The notes below the pieces were generated by a model that had not been told where the DNA came from, searched no databases, and worked only from the letters and a program-made list of their open reading frames with translations. Made by a program: the position numbers and the translations under genes. Shown here in pieces: positions 15,094 through 23,213 of a DNA stretch of 23,266 nucleotides; position 1 is the stretch's first letter; each line of letters opens with the position of its first letter. Origin of the DNA: UBA5266 sp002411545 (lineage in GTDB: Bacteria; Bacteroidota; Bacteroidia; Bacteroidales; WCHB1-69); assembly GCA_028693085.1 (NCBI GenBank), contig JAQUWC010000025.1, forward strand, positions 1 through 23,266. The letters are read 5' to 3'.

Positions 15094-16740
15094 CTAATAG
15101 GCACCACTCCATTTTCTGAGTACCCATTCTGTACCTAATAGTAGGATAATTCCCAAGCATAGTAAATAAATATTTAGCAATGAGGTGTGTTTTTTGTTGT
15201 AATACACCCGAGTTTTTATTTCAGGATTGTTTTTAATAGCGGCTTCCAACTCCTCCCATTGATTGGGATAAAACATAGCTGCCTGACTATTGGCCGAGAT
15301 TCCTGCTAACAACTGATGGTTTGCCAACAAATCAATCGACTCTATTTGTATTTTATTTACACTGAAACGACCTGTTTTTTCATAGGTTTCTCCCCCATGC
15401 TTAACCCATGCTTTCCAATGATAATCCCCCGGCGGAAAACGACCGGCATCTAAATGATAGGATGTTAAGTGACGGGAAAAAACATAGGAATATTTATTCT
15501 CTTTATCGGCAATCAACATGGAAACTTCCGGATCATTGATTAACTCATAATTTTTATTAAATAATTCGGCATCGAACACCACATTATCATTTTCTTTATA
15601 TACATTTTTACTTTCCACGCGGAAGAACCCCTTATCTTCTTTTATCGCAAGATATTGCATAGTATTTGAAATGATTTCATCGAACACATCGTGGTTGTTT
15701 GCAAACAAGTAATTATAATTACGCCAACGCCATAAACCATCCCCTGCAAAGACAGCCGTTTTTTTGTCAAGTTGTTGATTGTACAATAACAAAGGATACG
15801 AAGTGGTGATGTTTCCAATCTTTTGATATAATAAAATTTGAGCGGAATTTGCCGTTTGATAGTTGCCATAAGGGACTTGTACGGGAGGCAAATCCGTTAA
15901 ATGAAGTTGGCTGGGGGACGATAGGTTGAAAACAGTAAAATTCGGATTATAAACCGCATAAACATCATTATACATCTCTCTTTGAGGGATGATTTGTAAT
16001 CCGATTTGTAAAGAATTTAGCCATGGAAAATGCGTATTCTTTCCCAAAACATAGAAAACAGGCATATGTAATTTTTGAATATCGTCCAACAATGATTTGG
16101 CTGGATTGTTTTTAGAAGGTAATTGATGCAATACAACCACATTATAATCGTCGATGGCTTTGTTAAATTTATCTATAGGATATGTTTCTACTTCATAGGT
16201 TTCGTTTTGTGCTATCGACTGACTGATGGCGCTTACATCGGGATGCGGTGCGTGATAGAGGATGACCACTTTTTCTTTTTTATCGACCACTTCTATAAAA
16301 AATTGAGCTGTATTATTGGCATGGGTAAACTCCCCTTCCACAGGAGTAATCCGAATTGTATAGGCATGTAAACCAGTCTCTCCAGCCTTTAAATGTAAAC
16401 GTACCCATTCGGAATAATCGTTATTCGTCACACGAAGCTGTTTTTCAAAAACAACTTCATCCGATTTTTTTATTCGTAAGAGCGCCTGTTGGTGCATCAG
16501 CTTATGTGCTTTTACTAAAATTTCGACCGGAAAAAAATTATCTTTATATACACTTTTGTTGTGATTTACTTTAGTAATCAAAATGTCTTTTCGTACATTG
16601 GTATCACCCAGCGCCATGGTATAGACCGGATACTTGATGGCATTTGCTGCATATAAGGGATTTCGACCGGCATTATAAATACCGTCGCTTATCAACACCA
16701 AGGCACCTACATTTTTGTTAATGTAAGACGACTGCACCAT
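15094..16740 (-). CDS. C-terminal part of a frameshifted vWA/GATase-like membrane protein
   Basis: This 548-codon frame continues the von Willebrand A domain broken off at 16742. It begins VQSSYINKNVGALVLISDG, in which the Asp of ISDG (residue 19) is the third metal ligand of the vWA site. Next come beta-rich domains, a segment resembling a glutamine-amidotransferase-like fold (VVILYHAPHPDVSAI, then YNVVVLHQLPS and MPVFYVLGKNTH, about 170 to 240), further Ig-like sheets, and a C-terminal transmembrane helix (LLNIYLLCLGIILLLGTEWVL, about 520 to 540). The ATG at 16740 is merely the first Met after the frameshift, not a natural start. Similar proteins of about 690 residues with vWA plus GATase-like domains are widespread in Bacteroidota. 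Their function is not established. Confidence 0.8.
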   Translation of the reverse strand: MVQSSYINKNVGALVLISDGIYNAGRNPLYAANAIKYPVYTMALGDTNVRKDILITKVNHNKSVYKDNFFPVEILVKAHKLMHQQALLRIKKSDEVVFEKQLRVTNNDYSEWVRLHLKAGETGLHAYTIRITPVEGEFTHANNTAQFFIEVVDKKEKVVILYHAPHPDVSAISQSIAQNETYEVETYPIDKFNKAIDDYNVVVLHQLPSKNNPAKSLLDDIQKLHMPVFYVLGKNTHFPWLNSLQIGLQIIPQREMYNDVYAVYNPNFTVFNLSSPSQLHLTDLPPVQVPYGNYQTANSAQILLYQKIGNITTSYPLLLYNQQLDKKTAVFAGDGLWRWRNYNYLFANNHDVFDEIISNTMQYLAIKEDKGFFRVESKNVYKENDNVVFDAELFNKNYELINDPEVSMLIADKENKYSYVFSRHLTSYHLDAGRFPPGDYHWKAWVKHGGETYEKTGRFSVNKIQIESIDLLANHQLLAGISANSQAAMFYPNQWEELEAAIKNNPEIKTRVYYNKKHTSLLNIYLLCLGIILLLGTEWVLRKWSGAY

Positions 16741-16741
16741 A

Positions 16742-17170
16742 TCAAAAAAAAGAAGCCAAATTAGTTTGTTTATGGCTGAAATCCATATCCATCCCCTTTT
16801 GTATGCTATCTCCTATTAAATAAGTATCTACACGATATCTATTCCGTAAGCTTTCTATGCTTTGCTTCATCTTTTTTTGAAATTCCTTGGCATAAAAGGT
16901 GGAGTCTTTACATAAGCGCATGGATTCGGAATTATCCAAACCAACAATCAATACGGGCTTTTCCTTTTCTTTTTGTTTGGTTTGTATCAAGGGATTTAAC
17001 AATAAAAACAACAATAAAAAAACGGCCGTACATCGAATGAAAAAAGCCAATCGTTTCACCCATAGTGCTAATTCGGGCTTATTGGCTTTAACATATAAAA
17101 GTCCTGCATACAAAACAGCTATCAGTAAACATAAAGGTAAAAACCATAGCGAATATTCCGTTGTAACCAT
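16742..17170 (-). CDS. N-terminal part of a frameshifted vWA membrane protein
   Basis: This 142-codon frame holds two transmembrane helices (about residues 8 to 28 and 41 to 62) and the first half of a vWA domain. The MIDAS motif DNSES (residues 79 to 83) and the metal-ligand Thr in QTNLASFF (Thr136) are intact. It ends at a TGA directly after a T8 tract. With seven Ts the reading would run on as TNLASFF-DMVQSSYINKN into the downstream frame, giving one protein of about 691 residues. The stop therefore falls between the second and third metal-binding positions, and the product on its own would be a broken domain. Whether this is a true inactivating mutation, a slippage-decoded gene or a sequencing error cannot be told from the sequence. 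Confidence 0.8.
   Translation of the reverse strand: MVTTEYSLWFLPLCLLIAVLYAGLLYVKANKPELALWVKRLAFFIRCTAVFLLLFLLLNPLIQTKQKEKEKPVLIVGLDNSESMRLCKDSTFYAKEFQKKMKQSIESLRNRYRVDTYLIGDSIQKGMDMDFSHKQTNLASFF
16744..16751 (-). other. T8 homopolymer (A8 on + strand) at the vWA frameshift
   Basis: The coding strand reads GGCTTC, then eight T, then GATATG. Removing one T restores a single continuous vWA frame with no other change. Homopolymers of this length are prone to replication slippage, polymerase slippage during transcription, and base-calling error. Confidence 0.85.
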
Positions 17171-17283
17171 ATAAAATAGACCTAAACTGCAATAATTTAT
17201 TGTTATTTAATAACGCTGAATTTATATTTATTGTATGAACCAGCTCTATTTAAAAGCAAAAAATTAGTCGCAAAGCACAGTTC

Positions 17284-17310
17284 AATTACGAATTAAAAAT
17301 TACGAATTAC
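17284..17310. repeat. AATTACGAATTA repeat, inverted relative to 389..416
   Basis: Two units starting AATTACGAATTA at 17284 and 17298 have a 14-base period. The block matches the reverse complement of the repeat at about 386..416 almost base for base. Both copies lie outside genes. Confidence 0.7.
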
Positions 17311-17405
17311 GGAAACTAAAACAAGATATATACAGCAAAATTCCGTAGGGACGAATTTATTCAGTTCGGAATTATATATAGCACTAGGTAGATTCCCCGT
17401 CTGCA

Positions 17406-17439
17406 TTAGACAGATTATCTGTATAGTTAGACAGATTAT
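17406..17439. repeat. Direct repeat TTAGACAGATTAT x2 with embedded palindrome
   Basis: TTAGACAGATTAT occurs at 17406..17418 and 17427..17439, 21 bases apart, that is two helical turns on the same face. The first copy overlaps the perfect palindrome ACAGAT-T-ATCTGT (17410..17422). This is the arrangement of a dimeric regulator site upstream of the lipoprotein gene, though no regulator can be named. Confidence 0.55.
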
Positions 17440-17561
17440 TTCTTGCCTTATACATTTTGATATAGCAGCTGAAACAATAAAAGTGAAAAAATAACGTTAT
17501 ATTTTATAACTCATCATAATCATTAACCAGTCCGCATAATCCGGACACAAACATTAATAAA

Positions 17562-18806
17562 ATGAAAGAAAAAAGAATTAAAAAAATAGGCATTTATTTG
17601 CTAATAGGCTTTCTATTTAGCAGTTGTGAAAACAACAGGGCATTGATTCCCCTCAATAGCGTTAGCATTCCCGAATATGAGGATACCGATTACATCAAAC
17701 TTTTAGACAATGACGATCCTGAAATTGTTTACTCGGCTGTTTGCCATTTTATTTATAACGCAAGGGACTATGCTAAACTTCTTTCTACCGACACCATTAA
17801 AGATTCTGCAGCCTTAAAAAACGCCGAATTGATCTATTCAAAAATCTCTCATTTGCTATATTCCAACAATGAATGGATTGTTTGCAGTAGTTTAAGATTC
17901 TTTTCCGCTTTTGGAGAGACGTATACAAACAAAGAGGAAATAGCCGATAAACTGTTGGATGCAAAACTGAGAACGACCAGCATTCGACTGGAATATATCA
18001 ATGCCTTGAAAGGAATCTACGGAGCGAACACCTCACGTTTTGAAAGTATACTAAAAGATTATTTAGTAAATAAATCTTGGATCATTTCGCGCTATTCCTT
18101 TTCACTACTGCCTTATTTCAACAGCGATGAATTAAATAATAAACTCATCACAAAATATAAAAAGGCCAAAGAATACGACAAGCTTTTGATTATAAGCAGT
18201 CTAAGTAAAAACTACAAAGATACTATACTTGATTTTCTACTTTCAACACTCAATCAAGAGGAGAATCCAAAAATAAAATTATTCATCATTAAGAATTTAG
18301 GCAAAGCCCAAAATAATCAGAAAGTTATCGATTGGTTTGTTACATCCTATCCAAAGATAGATTTGCCTAAAAAAACCATTGAAGAATATTACCTCAACTA
18401 CATACATGATTCCTCGCATGTAGAAATATTATGTGCCTTGCTTAAACAGCATTTGATTTCGGATAGTCTCATCATCGGCACGAAGGCCGATTTTCTAAAC
18501 AATGTATATGCTAAACTTTTTGAAGAAGGAAACGTAAAGTCGACTGTTGAACCTCGGAATCTTCTTAAACTGGATAGTTTACTTACGATTGATAAAAGCT
18601 ATGGCGATGCATGGATAAACTTAAAGGATGAACGAAGTATGCCGGTCTACAAGCAAGAATTCGAACAAAAACAACTTAGGTTAATCGAAGAATATGAATC
18701 AAAAGTCGCCAAACTTTATGAGGAATATAAAATTGACAAGAAATACAAAAACAATTATATAAATCGAATTCAGGACTTGAAGAAAGAATTTAGGAAGGAA
18801 GAATAA
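17562..18806 (+). CDS. Lipoprotein of unknown function with alpha-solenoid (HEAT-like) pattern
   Basis: The family is not recognised. The 414-residue protein has a basic N-terminus, a hydrophobic helix (IGIYLLIGFLF) and a lipobox-like LFSSC, so Cys22 is the probable lipidation site. After a linker (about 23 to 40) the chain to about 340 is helical and shows repeated amphipathic helix pairs of HEAT type (for example DPEIVYSAVCHFIYNA, NEWIVCSSLRFFSAFG and NPKIKLFIIKNLGKA). The last 60 residues (from about 355) are highly charged and look like a coiled coil (EQKQLRLIEEYESKVAKLYE). A scaffold anchored in the inner or outer membrane is a reasonable guess only. It is divergent from the vWA gene and lies upstream of ssrA. 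Confidence 0.75.
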   Translation: MKEKRIKKIGIYLLIGFLFSSCENNRALIPLNSVSIPEYEDTDYIKLLDNDDPEIVYSAVCHFIYNARDYAKLLSTDTIKDSAALKNAELIYSKISHLLYSNNEWIVCSSLRFFSAFGETYTNKEEIADKLLDAKLRTTSIRLEYINALKGIYGANTSRFESILKDYLVNKSWIISRYSFSLLPYFNSDELNNKLITKYKKAKEYDKLLIISSLSKNYKDTILDFLLSTLNQEENPKIKLFIIKNLGKAQNNQKVIDWFVTSYPKIDLPKKTIEEYYLNYIHDSSHVEILCALLKQHLISDSLIIGTKADFLNNVYAKLFEEGNVKSTVEPRNLLKLDSLLTIDKSYGDAWINLKDERSMPVYKQEFEQKQLRLIEEYESKVAKLYEEYKIDKKYKNNYINRIQDLKKEFRKEE

Positions 18807-18864
18807 GTCGCAAATATATATGCAAAAAATAAGGTCAATTTTTATTCCATAACAAAAAAAATGA

Positions 18865-18872
18865 TACTTTTG
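18865..18872 (+). promoter_or_regulatory. -7 promoter box, probably for ssrA
   Basis: TACTTTTG matches TAnnTTTG exactly, but no TTTG is seen 19 bases upstream. It is the best candidate between the lipoprotein stop and the tmRNA. It would give a precursor with about 100 extra 5' bases to be trimmed. Confidence 0.5.
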
Positions 18873-18979
18873 CAAGGACTAAAAAAGACATAGAAAAAGG
18901 TTGAATTTGTTACCGTTTTTTTACTCAAACCATAAAGCTATGGCTTAGTTTTTGAATTATACATAAAGTATGTACACAA

Positions 18980-19345
18980 GGGGTTGTTTGGTTTTGACAG
19001 CTCGTATGTGGGAATGTAAGCACGTCGGACGTTGTAAGCAGGTTCCGTTAACAGCCAACTTTCAAGCCATTATAAATGGCGCAGAAAATAATTTCGCTTT
19101 AGCTGCTTAACAAGGTTAAGCACAAAGCTGTTTCCCCGAAAGCTTTTCTTTTCAGCGTTCGGAGTGAAGCATCGCAAAGGAAAAGATAGTTTGTATATGC
19201 CTCGCTATACAAATGAAAGTAAGAGGATAAGTCGGAAATAGGCCTGCCTTGTGCCAAGGTCCGAACGAAAATTCAATCAAGGCTAAACGTGTAGAAGGCA
19301 TTTTTGCAGCGTGTTTGGACGAGGGTTCGACTCCCTCCAACTCCA
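18980..19345 (+). ncRNA. ssrA: Transfer-messenger RNA (tmRNA)
   Basis: tmRNA rescues stalled ribosomes and tags the unfinished protein for proteolysis. The 5' end GGGGTTG (18980..18986) pairs with CAACTCC (19338..19344) as the acceptor stem, with discriminator A at 19345. CCA is not encoded. The T arm is complete (GAGGG, TTCGACT, CCCTC at 19321..19337), and TTTGGTTTTGACAG follows the acceptor as in other tmRNAs. The tag frame runs 19078..19110 and reads GAENNFALAA then TAA, with GGC the likely resume codon because the preceding bases carry A at -2 to -4. The length of 366 bases is normal for a one-piece tmRNA. The rpiB start follows after 22 bases with no terminator between. Confidence 0.96.
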
Positions 19346-19367
19346 CTGAATATTAACAATTGTAAGT

Positions 19368-19793
19368 ATGAAAATCATTGCGATAGCAAGTGACCATGCC
19401 GGTTTTGAATTGAAAGCCATCATTAAATCAAACTTGGAACAAAAAGGATTTAGTGTAAAAGATTACGGCACATTTTCGGCCGACAGCATGGATTATCCCG
19501 ATGTAGCTCATCCGATAGCATCCGATATCAACGATGGCAAATATCCGTATGGAATCATCCTTTGTGGGTCGGGCAACGGAGTAAATATGGTGGCGAATAA
19601 ATATGCAAAGGTACGTTCGGCTTTGTGTTGGCTACCCGAATTGGCCGCTCTGGCTCGCAAACATAACGATGCCAACATGTTAGCCATTCCCGCTCGTTTT
19701 ATCTCCCCTGAAACCGCCCTTCAAATCGTTGATATTTTTTTACATACCGATTTTGAAGGAGGTCGACATTGCCGCAGGGTGAATAAAATATAA
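19368..19793 (+). CDS. rpiB: Ribose-5-phosphate isomerase B
   Basis: RpiB interconverts ribose 5-phosphate and ribulose 5-phosphate in the pentose phosphate pathway. The 141-residue protein has the family length and signature. ASDHAGFELK (residues 7 to 16, with phosphate-binding His10), DYPDVAHPIA, the catalytic cysteine in GIILCGSGNG (Cys66) and the catalytic-region histidine in ARKHNDANML (His99) are all present. The related galactose-6-phosphate isomerases share the fold, but the motifs and solitary gene favour RpiB. It begins just after the tmRNA and may be transcribed with it, and precedes the DUF4175-like gene by 42 bases. Confidence 0.96.
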   Translation: MKIIAIASDHAGFELKAIIKSNLEQKGFSVKDYGTFSADSMDYPDVAHPIASDINDGKYPYGIILCGSGNGVNMVANKYAKVRSALCWLPELAALARKHNDANMLAIPARFISPETALQIVDIFLHTDFEGGRHCRRVNKI

Positions 19794-19835
19794 AATTTTC
19801 ATATACGATTCCCTTGTTTATACCGTTTTATAAGC

Positions 19836-22800
19836 ATGGAAAATAAGGACCTCTTAATACAAAAATTAGAAAAATTTATCCGCAAATATTATCACAATAT
19901 TGCTATTAGGGGCTGTATCGTTTTTCTTGCCATTTCTGCTCTCCTATTTTTAATTATTTCTTTATTCGAATATTTTTCTTATTCCAATCCATTGCTACGC
20001 GCTTTCTTATTTTATGGATTTATTATCATTAATATAGGTATACTCCTGTTTTTTATTCTTCGTCCTTTGTTAAAAAAAGTCGGCCTGTTAAAACGTTTGA
20101 GCTACGAGGAAGCGGCTCGTATCATTGGCAGGCATTTCCCTGAAATAGACGACAAGCTATTAAATACCATACAATTAAATCGTCAATTACAAGATGAAAT
20201 CCATATAAAAAGCATGGATTTACTCTTGGCTTCTATCGATTTTAAAATAACACAAATCAAGCCTTTTACTTTTCATAAAGCCATTAATTTTAAAGAAAAC
20301 CTAACATACGCAAAATATGCCATCGTCCCTTTGTTATTGATTCTATTGATAGGGATATGGAATAAAGCCGTATTTACCGAACCTGCTCATCGTCTCGTTC
20401 ATTATAATCAAGTTTTCGAAAAACCGGCACCTTATCGTTTTATTATCGAAAACAAACAACTTACCGCTTTCGAAAATGAAGATTTTATGGTAGAAATAAG
20501 CATTGAAGGAGATGAAGTTCCGGCCGAAGCATTTATTGAAATCAACAATCACAGTTATCGCTTGGAACAAATATCAACCACACGCTTTCAATATAAGCTA
20601 AAAAACTTGCAATCAAGCCTTCGTTTTCGCTTACATACCGACGAAGTCAGTTCACCTGATTACAGCTTAAAGGTATTACCCAAACCTATGATGATTAACT
20701 TTTCCATAAGCTTGGAATATCCGTCTTACTTAAACAAAGTAAACGAAGTAGTAGATAACAACGGAGATCTTAGTGTACCCCAAGGCACAAAAATAAGTTG
20801 GAAATTCAACACCCGAAATACCGATGAGGTCATCTTACACCTTAACAATCGCAAATATATTCTCCATAAACAAAAAGACATCTTTACCTATTCCCTGCGT
20901 GCTATGGAAAGCATAGGCTATACGGTGTTTAATAAAAACCAATATCTTCTGAATCAAGATTCTTTATTTTATCATATCCATGTAATCCCCGATTTATACC
21001 CTCAAATCAGCGTAATTTCGATGAGAGATTCTGTGTTTATGGATCGGTTTTATTTCAAAGGAAATATCAGCGACGACTATGGATTTAAAAAACTCAACTT
21101 TGTATATGCAATTCTTGACGATAAAGATTCACTTTCAACTAAAAAAATCATTGATATTCCGATAGATGCATCGCTCAACGGACAAGATTTTTATTACTAT
21201 TTCGATGCCCAAAGCCTAAAACTTGCATTGGGACAAAAACTGGAATATTATTTTGAAGTTTGGGATAATGATTCCATAAACGGCAGTAAATCAAGTCGTA
21301 GCTTACGCATGGAATTTCGTCTACCCACTGAAAAAGAAATTCAAAAACAATCGGAAGAAATCAGCTCACAATCGAAAAGTACGCTGCAACAATTAATGAA
21401 AGAAAGTGAAAACATTTTAAAAAGCATTGATGATTTAAAGAAAAAACTCGTCCATAAAGAACAAGTAAGCTGGGAAGAAAAAAAACAGATGGAGAGCTTG
21501 CTTAAGCAATTACAAGACATTAAAAAAGACATAGAAAAAATCTCCGAACAACAATTCCAACAACAACAATTAGAGAATAAATTAAACCCGCTCGAAGAAG
21601 AACTCTTACGCAAACAAGAAGAATTGCAGAAACGTTTCAATGAGCTTTTTACCGATGAGATGAAACAAATGATGAACGAAATTGACCTGTTAATGCAACA
21701 CAATCTTGACAAAAACAAATTCAATGAAATCATAGAAAAAATTGAATTATCGACCGAAGAACTAAACAAACAATTGGATCAGGATTTGGCTCTTTTCAAA
21801 CAACTTGAATTTGAAAAGAAAATGGAAACTACCTTACAAAAAGCCAGGGAATTAGCGGAGCAACAACAAAAGTTAGCGGAAGAAACCTTAGAGAAAGAAA
21901 GTACATCCGAACAACAACTGGAAAAACAACAAGATATTAAGAATGAATTTAATCAATTAATGGATGATGTAAAATCCTTGGAACAATTGAATCAAAGTTT
22001 GGATGATCCATACAAATTACCCGACACTAAGACCTTGGAACAAGAGATAAAAAACGATATAAAGGAAGCTGAAAATCATTTACAGAAAAACAACAAAAGC
22101 AAATCGGCCGAGAGTCAAAAAAAAGCGGGAAAAAAGATGCAAGAGATGTCGGATCAAATGCAATCCTCTTTTGAACAAGAACAATCACAAAACCTACAAG
22201 AAGACATGCAAACCATTCGTCAGATATTGGAAAATATTATCAAAGTGTCTTTTCAGCAAGAAAATTTGATGAATCGACTATCGAAAACAAGCACACAAGA
22301 TCCGGCTCTTAAAAACATCATACAAGAACAGTATAAAATGAAAGATAATTTGCAAATGATAGAAGATTCCATTACCGCAGTCGCCAAACGGCAACCGCAG
22401 GTAGCTCCTTACGTCAGCAAACAGATAAACACTATCAACAACGCACAAAAACAAATCATCGATGCCATTCAACTGACACAGGATAGAATCATGCAATATT
22501 ACCGTCCTAACAATAATTTCAACTACGCCGTATCCAAGCAGCACTTTGTTATGACATCCCTCAACGACTTAGCTCTTATGTTAGCTGAATCATTGAACAA
22601 TCTCAAAAAACAAGAACAAAGTGGCTCTTCCGGTAAAAGCAGTTCATGCAGTAAAAGTAAACCTAAAAAGGGTGACCCCGGCAAACAAAATATGAAATCC
22701 ATGCGTGAAATGCAAGAAAAATTAAACCGTCAATTGAAAGAACTACGCGAACAAATGCAAAACCCTGGAAAGCAAGACAAAGGGCAAACTATGAGTGAAC

Positions 22801-23213
22801 AATTTGCTCGTATGGCTGCCCAACAAGAAGCCATACGTCGTATGATGCAAGACTATCTTTCCGAATTAAAAAAAGAAGGAAAAGGATATGACGGACAATT
22901 AGAACGATTGATGCAAGAAATGGAAAAAACCGAAAAAGAATTAGTCCATAAAATGATCAATCAGCAGACAATGAAACGACAAGAGCAAATTATGACTCGT
23001 TTGCTTGAATCAGAGCGTGCCGAATTAGAACGCGAAAAAGAAGAAAAAAGAGAATCCAAGCAAGGACAAGACAAACAGCTACTCCCCCCCCCTGAACTCA
23101 TCAATGAAAAACTAAAACAAAAAAATGAATTAGAGCTCTATAAAACTATTCCTCCCTCATTGAATTATTTTTATAAAAATAAAGTGAATCATTATTTTTA
23201 TCACATGAAATAA
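19836..23213 (+). CDS. DUF4175-like giant coiled-coil membrane protein
   Basis: The 1125-residue protein has two N-terminal transmembrane helices (about residues 24 to 48 and 55 to 78) and a third near 155 to 175. A long beta-rich periplasmic part (about 180 to 500) follows. From about 505 to 1095 there is a Gln/Glu/Lys-rich region with strong coiled-coil character (for example KLNPLEEELLRKQEELQKRF). Near the C-terminus EQFARMAAQQEAIRRMM and ELYKTIPPSLNYFYKNKV match what I recall of Bacteroidota DUF4175 proteins. Its biochemical role is not known; with this topology it could span the periplasm or brace the envelope. Proteins of this kind and large vWA membrane proteins are both envelope-located and lie near each other here. 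A C9 tract sits near the 3' end, in frame. Confidence 0.8.
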   Translation: MENKDLLIQKLEKFIRKYYHNIAIRGCIVFLAISALLFLIISLFEYFSYSNPLLRAFLFYGFIIINIGILLFFILRPLLKKVGLLKRLSYEEAARIIGRHFPEIDDKLLNTIQLNRQLQDEIHIKSMDLLLASIDFKITQIKPFTFHKAINFKENLTYAKYAIVPLLLILLIGIWNKAVFTEPAHRLVHYNQVFEKPAPYRFIIENKQLTAFENEDFMVEISIEGDEVPAEAFIEINNHSYRLEQISTTRFQYKLKNLQSSLRFRLHTDEVSSPDYSLKVLPKPMMINFSISLEYPSYLNKVNEVVDNNGDLSVPQGTKISWKFNTRNTDEVILHLNNRKYILHKQKDIFTYSLRAMESIGYTVFNKNQYLLNQDSLFYHIHVIPDLYPQISVISMRDSVFMDRFYFKGNISDDYGFKKLNFVYAILDDKDSLSTKKIIDIPIDASLNGQDFYYYFDAQSLKLALGQKLEYYFEVWDNDSINGSKSSRSLRMEFRLPTEKEIQKQSEEISSQSKSTLQQLMKESENILKSIDDLKKKLVHKEQVSWEEKKQMESLLKQLQDIKKDIEKISEQQFQQQQLENKLNPLEEELLRKQEELQKRFNELFTDEMKQMMNEIDLLMQHNLDKNKFNEIIEKIELSTEELNKQLDQDLALFKQLEFEKKMETTLQKARELAEQQQKLAEETLEKESTSEQQLEKQQDIKNEFNQLMDDVKSLEQLNQSLDDPYKLPDTKTLEQEIKNDIKEAENHLQKNNKSKSAESQKKAGKKMQEMSDQMQSSFEQEQSQNLQEDMQTIRQILENIIKVSFQQENLMNRLSKTSTQDPALKNIIQEQYKMKDNLQMIEDSITAVAKRQPQVAPYVSKQINTINNAQKQIIDAIQLTQDRIMQYYRPNNNFNYAVSKQHFVMTSLNDLALMLAESLNNLKKQEQSGSSGKSSSCSKSKPKKGDPGKQNMKSMREMQEKLNRQLKELREQMQNPGKQDKGQTMSEQFARMAAQQEAIRRMMQDYLSELKKEGKGYDGQLERLMQEMEKTEKELVHKMINQQTMKRQEQIMTRLLESERAELEREKEEKRESKQGQDKQLLPPPELINEKLKQKNELELYKTIPPSLNYFYKNKVNHYFYHMK
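23085..23093 (+). other. C9 homopolymer near the 3' end of the DUF4175-like gene
   Basis: Nine consecutive C encode part of QLLPPPEL in the present frame, which continues to the family-typical C-terminus. In DNA this AT-rich a C9 run is conspicuous. Gain or loss of one base would replace the last 40 or so residues. Confidence 0.8.

Larger units (their letters stand above)
17174..17561. other. Intergenic region between divergent vWA and lipoprotein genes
   Basis: No gene is seen in 388 bases. The region holds the dispersed repeat at 17284..17310, the direct repeat and palindrome at 17406..17439, a self-complementary ATAACGTTAT at 17491..17500, and a small hairpin (GTCCG 17530..17534 with CGGAC 17542..17546) just upstream of the lipoprotein ATG. 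A loose -7-like TACATTTTG lies near 17452, one base longer than the consensus. Promoters for both divergent genes should be here, but neither is clear. Confidence 0.5.

Noticed and set aside
19152..19346. Minus-strand 64-codon frame starting MELEGVEPSS
   Set aside because: It is antisense to the 3' half of the tmRNA, including its T arm and acceptor stem. Such frames are a well-known spurious call opposite tRNA-like ends.
21341..21769. Long minus-strand frame opposite the DUF4175-like gene
   Set aside because: It is the Ser/Cys/Leu-rich shadow of the Gln/Glu/Lys-rich coiled-coil codons on the other strand.
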